DNA of 8,088 bases from a bacterium (GTDB taxonomy: Bacteria; JAHJDO01). The DNA lies in assembly GCA_030631525.1 (NCBI GenBank), contig DAOVKY010000025.1:1-8088 (forward strand), in the 5' to 3' direction. The notes under the pieces are model-generated. The model was not told where the DNA came from. It saw only the letters and a program-made list of their open reading frames with translations, and ran no database searches. Of the stretch, positions 6,414 through 8,088 are shown piece by piece (the first letter of the stretch is position 1; each line of letters begins with the position of its first letter). A program made the position numbers and the translations under genes.

Positions 6414-6420
6414 AAGGAGG
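6414..6420 (+). promoter_or_regulatory. Ribosome binding site of tig, next to the tRNA-Gly 3' end
   Basis: AAGGAGG begins three bases after the tRNA-Gly discriminator base and is followed by a 9-nt spacer and ATG at 6430. It fixes the tig start and means that cleavage at the tRNA 3' end would leave an mRNA leader of only 18 nt. Confidence 0.85.
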
Positions 6421-6429
6421 AATGAAAGA

Positions 6430-7647
6430 ATGGCAGATACTAGCAGCAGTAACGATGTTAAGGTGGATATACAGGATCTTGGGAATTGCGGTCGTCTTTT
6501 AAAGATTGAGGTGCCTGTTGAACTAGTTGAGAAAGAGACAAAAAACGCATACAGCACAATTCAGAAGACAGCTTCAGTACATGGATTCAGAAAAGGCAAA
6601 ACCCCGTATCCCATTTTAAAGATACGCTTTGGGAAAGCTCTAAATGAGGAAATTAAGGAAAAACTTATTAATCAAACCTATCAAGATATACTCAAAAACC
6701 ATAATTTAATCCCTATTTCTGAGCCCAAAATAGACAATATCTCATTTGAGGAAGGGAAGCCGTTTACGTATGAGATGACTTTAGAAGTAAAACCAGAGAT
6801 AAAACTTGCAAATTACAAAGGATTAAAGATATCCGAAAAACCTGTTAATGTTTCTGATGATGACATTAATAATGTATTGAAAATGAGACAAGAGCAGGGC
6901 GCGGAATTTATTCCGGTCAATCGGCCTGCAAAAGTCAGTGATCAAATAATAATAGATTATGAGATAATCACTGACGGTACGCCGTCAAAAAAACAGGCTA
7001 ATGCTCCATATATATTAGGCTCTAAAATTCTTCCTGAAAAAATAGAAGAAGAACTTGTTGGGGCAAAAATAGACGATAATAAAGAAGTTGAAGCGATTTC
7101 AAAAGAAAAAGGCATAAAAACTATTTATAAAATAGCTATTAAACAGATAAAAGAGAAAAAGCTTCTACCGATTAACGACGATTTTGCAAAGGAATTGGGT
7201 AATTTTAAAACCCTTAATGAGTTCAAAGATGATATTCGGGAAAAACTTAAAAGTGTTGCTGAAGACAAACAAAAAACAGACATTAAAGAACAGTTATTAG
7301 ACATGGTTAGCGAAAATTCCAAGATGTCAATCCCGTTAGGACTTGTAGACAAACAAATAGACTATATAGGTACCAGTAGAGAAGAAAAAGACACTGATAA
7401 GAACAAATGGAAAGAGAAATATTCAAAAGAAGCAACCAAAGACGTAAAGAAAATGCTTGTTTTGGAGGAGATTGCTGAAAAAGAGAAACTGGATGTTAGC
7501 GCAGAAGAAGCAAAACAGAAACTCCAGAATCTGGCAGGCGCTAATAAAACAGGCAATATGGATAACTACATTGAATATATACAAAGACAAATGAAAAGAC
7601 AAAAAATTCTTGACTTTATATATGAAAACGCCAAAATTTCAATTTAA
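6430..7647 (+). CDS. tig: Trigger factor, ribosome-associated chaperone
   Basis: The protein has 405 residues, somewhat short of the roughly 430 usual for the family. Trigger factor binds near the ribosome exit tunnel and shields nascent chains. The N-terminal ribosome-binding domain (about 8-125) carries the signature loop GFRKGKTP (52-59). A reduced FKBP-like domain follows (about 158-242: VSDQIIIDYEI, LGSKILPEKIEEELVGAK, YKIAIKQIKE). The C-terminal helical chaperone arms (about 245-405) begin LLPINDDFAKELGNF, a very typical junction, and are rich in Lys and Glu. The PPIase part lacks the usual PGFE motif and the FPE-Y flap, so prolyl isomerase activity may be lost. The start at 6430 follows a strong AAGGAGG; an in-frame extension to 6370 would run through tRNA-Gly. 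It is probably cotranscribed with the tRNAs before it and clpP after it, the usual tig-clpP order. Confidence 0.95.
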   Translation: MADTSSSNDVKVDIQDLGNCGRLLKIEVPVELVEKETKNAYSTIQKTASVHGFRKGKTPYPILKIRFGKALNEEIKEKLINQTYQDILKNHNLIPISEPKIDNISFEEGKPFTYEMTLEVKPEIKLANYKGLKISEKPVNVSDDDINNVLKMRQEQGAEFIPVNRPAKVSDQIIIDYEIITDGTPSKKQANAPYILGSKILPEKIEEELVGAKIDDNKEVEAISKEKGIKTIYKIAIKQIKEKKLLPINDDFAKELGNFKTLNEFKDDIREKLKSVAEDKQKTDIKEQLLDMVSENSKMSIPLGLVDKQIDYIGTSREEKDTDKNKWKEKYSKEATKDVKKMLVLEEIAEKEKLDVSAEEAKQKLQNLAGANKTGNMDNYIEYIQRQMKRQKILDFIYENAKISI

Positions 7648-7692
7648 AATTAATAATTGCTACAGGCAAGTAACCTGAGGGAGGGGAATATT

Positions 7693-8088
7693 ATGAGTTT
7701 AATTCCAATGGTAATAGAGCAGACAGGCAGAACCGAACGCGCGTATGACATTTATTCAAGATTATTAAAAGACAGAAATATAATTATTGGAACACCTATA
7801 GATGATAATGTAGCTAATGTTGTAATTGCGCAGATATTGTATCTGGAATTTGAAGCTCAGGATAAAGACATAACCATTTATATAAACAGCCCAGGAGGGG
7901 TCGCTACTGCAGGACTGGCAATATATGACACTATGCAGTACGTGAAATCAGATATCGTTACTATTTGCATGGGGCAGGCGGCAAGCGCTGCTGCAATATT
8001 GCTTGCTGCGGGAACAAAAGGGAAAAGAATGTCTCTCCCGAATGCGCGCGTCCTTATTCATCAGCCTTCAGGAGGTATGCAGGGACAG
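7693..8088 (+). CDS. clpP: ATP-dependent Clp protease proteolytic subunit, 5' part (right end cut by the window)
   Basis: The first 132 codons of a protein usually 195-210 residues long are present. ClpP forms a barrel of two heptamers that degrades proteins fed in by ClpX or ClpA-type ATPases. The N-terminus is canonical (MSLIPMVIEQTGRTERAYDI, then YSRLLKDR). The oxyanion-hole region INSPGGVATAGLAIYD is at 64-79, the nucleophile Ser98 lies in GQAASAAAILLAAG, and the catalytic His123 lies in NARVLIHQPSGG; the catalytic Asp would be beyond the window. There is little or no propeptide. GQAASAAA and LPNARVLIHQPS recall the ClpP2-like subtype known from actinobacteria. GGGAGGGG lies 6 nt before the ATG. 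It is 45 bp downstream of tig, with no promoter or terminator seen between them. Confidence 0.97.
   Translation, partial: MSLIPMVIEQTGRTERAYDIYSRLLKDRNIIIGTPIDDNVANVVIAQILYLEFEAQDKDITIYINSPGGVATAGLAIYDTMQYVKSDIVTICMGQAASAAAILLAAGTKGKRMSLPNARVLIHQPSGGMQGQ

Noticed and set aside
6153..6420. tRNA cluster as an integration site for a mobile element
   Set aside because: There is no integrase gene, no duplicated tRNA 3' end and no direct repeat of tRNA sequence in the window.
6370..6429. N-terminal extension of trigger factor to 6370
   Set aside because: It would translate through tRNA-Gly; the ATG at 6430 has AAGGAGG before it and gives a normal trigger factor N-terminus.
6422..6502. Small 26-codon frame starting at ATG 6422, partly hydrophobic, overlapping the tig start
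   Set aside because: Its ATG is only one base from the Shine-Dalgarno sequence, too close for initiation, and it overlaps tig out of frame.

Overview
The window looks like chromosomal DNA of a fairly AT-rich bacterium. It joins two unrelated transcription units and the end of a third. The tRNA cluster followed by tig and clpP is a conserved housekeeping core. All three tRNA genes lack an encoded CCA end, so a CCA-adding enzyme is implied. The carbohydrate operon (a GHL6/GH42-type hydrolase, a NIF3 protein, a cupin isomerase and a LacI regulator) and the BioA type would suit an uncultivated diderm such as a PVC-group or Omnitrophota member. That placement is an inference from gene content and cannot be proved from this window.

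Layout. (1) Positions 1-848, plus strand: the C-terminal two thirds of bioA (biotin synthesis), cut by the left edge. (2) Positions 845-5980, minus strand: a compact four-gene operon, in transcription order a LacI-family repressor, a two-cupin type I phosphomannose isomerase-like protein, a NIF3/DUF34 protein, and a cytoplasmic glycoside-hydrolase-like protein. Gaps are 45, 2 and 13 bp. The last gene converges on bioA, and the two stop codons share one TTAA. (3) Positions 5981-6159: a divergent control region. It holds a consensus -35 (TTGACA, 17 bp spacer) for the operon, with a nearly perfect LacI/CcpA-type palindrome over the predicted start of transcription; a perfect 14-bp inverted repeat with a 5-nt loop; and a strong promoter facing right. 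(4) Positions 6160-8088, plus strand: tRNA-Lys(CTT), tRNA-Leu(TAG), tRNA-Gly(GCC), then tig (trigger factor) and the first 132 codons of clpP, which runs off the right edge.

How the genes may work together. The LacI protein probably represses its own operon until a sugar or sugar phosphate appears. The hydrolase, isomerase and NIF3 protein would then process an intracellular glycan or oligosaccharide. No transporter or kinase is in the operon, so uptake must be encoded elsewhere and the substrate cannot be read from the sequence. In the right-hand unit, tRNA maturation and translation of tig are physically linked: the tig ribosome binding site starts three bases after the tRNA-Gly end. The best candidate for something undescribed is the LacI/cupin/NIF3/GHL6 operon, where a NIF3 protein of unknown function is tightly coupled to sugar enzymes. 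I see no CRISPR array, phage gene, insertion sequence or toxin system here.
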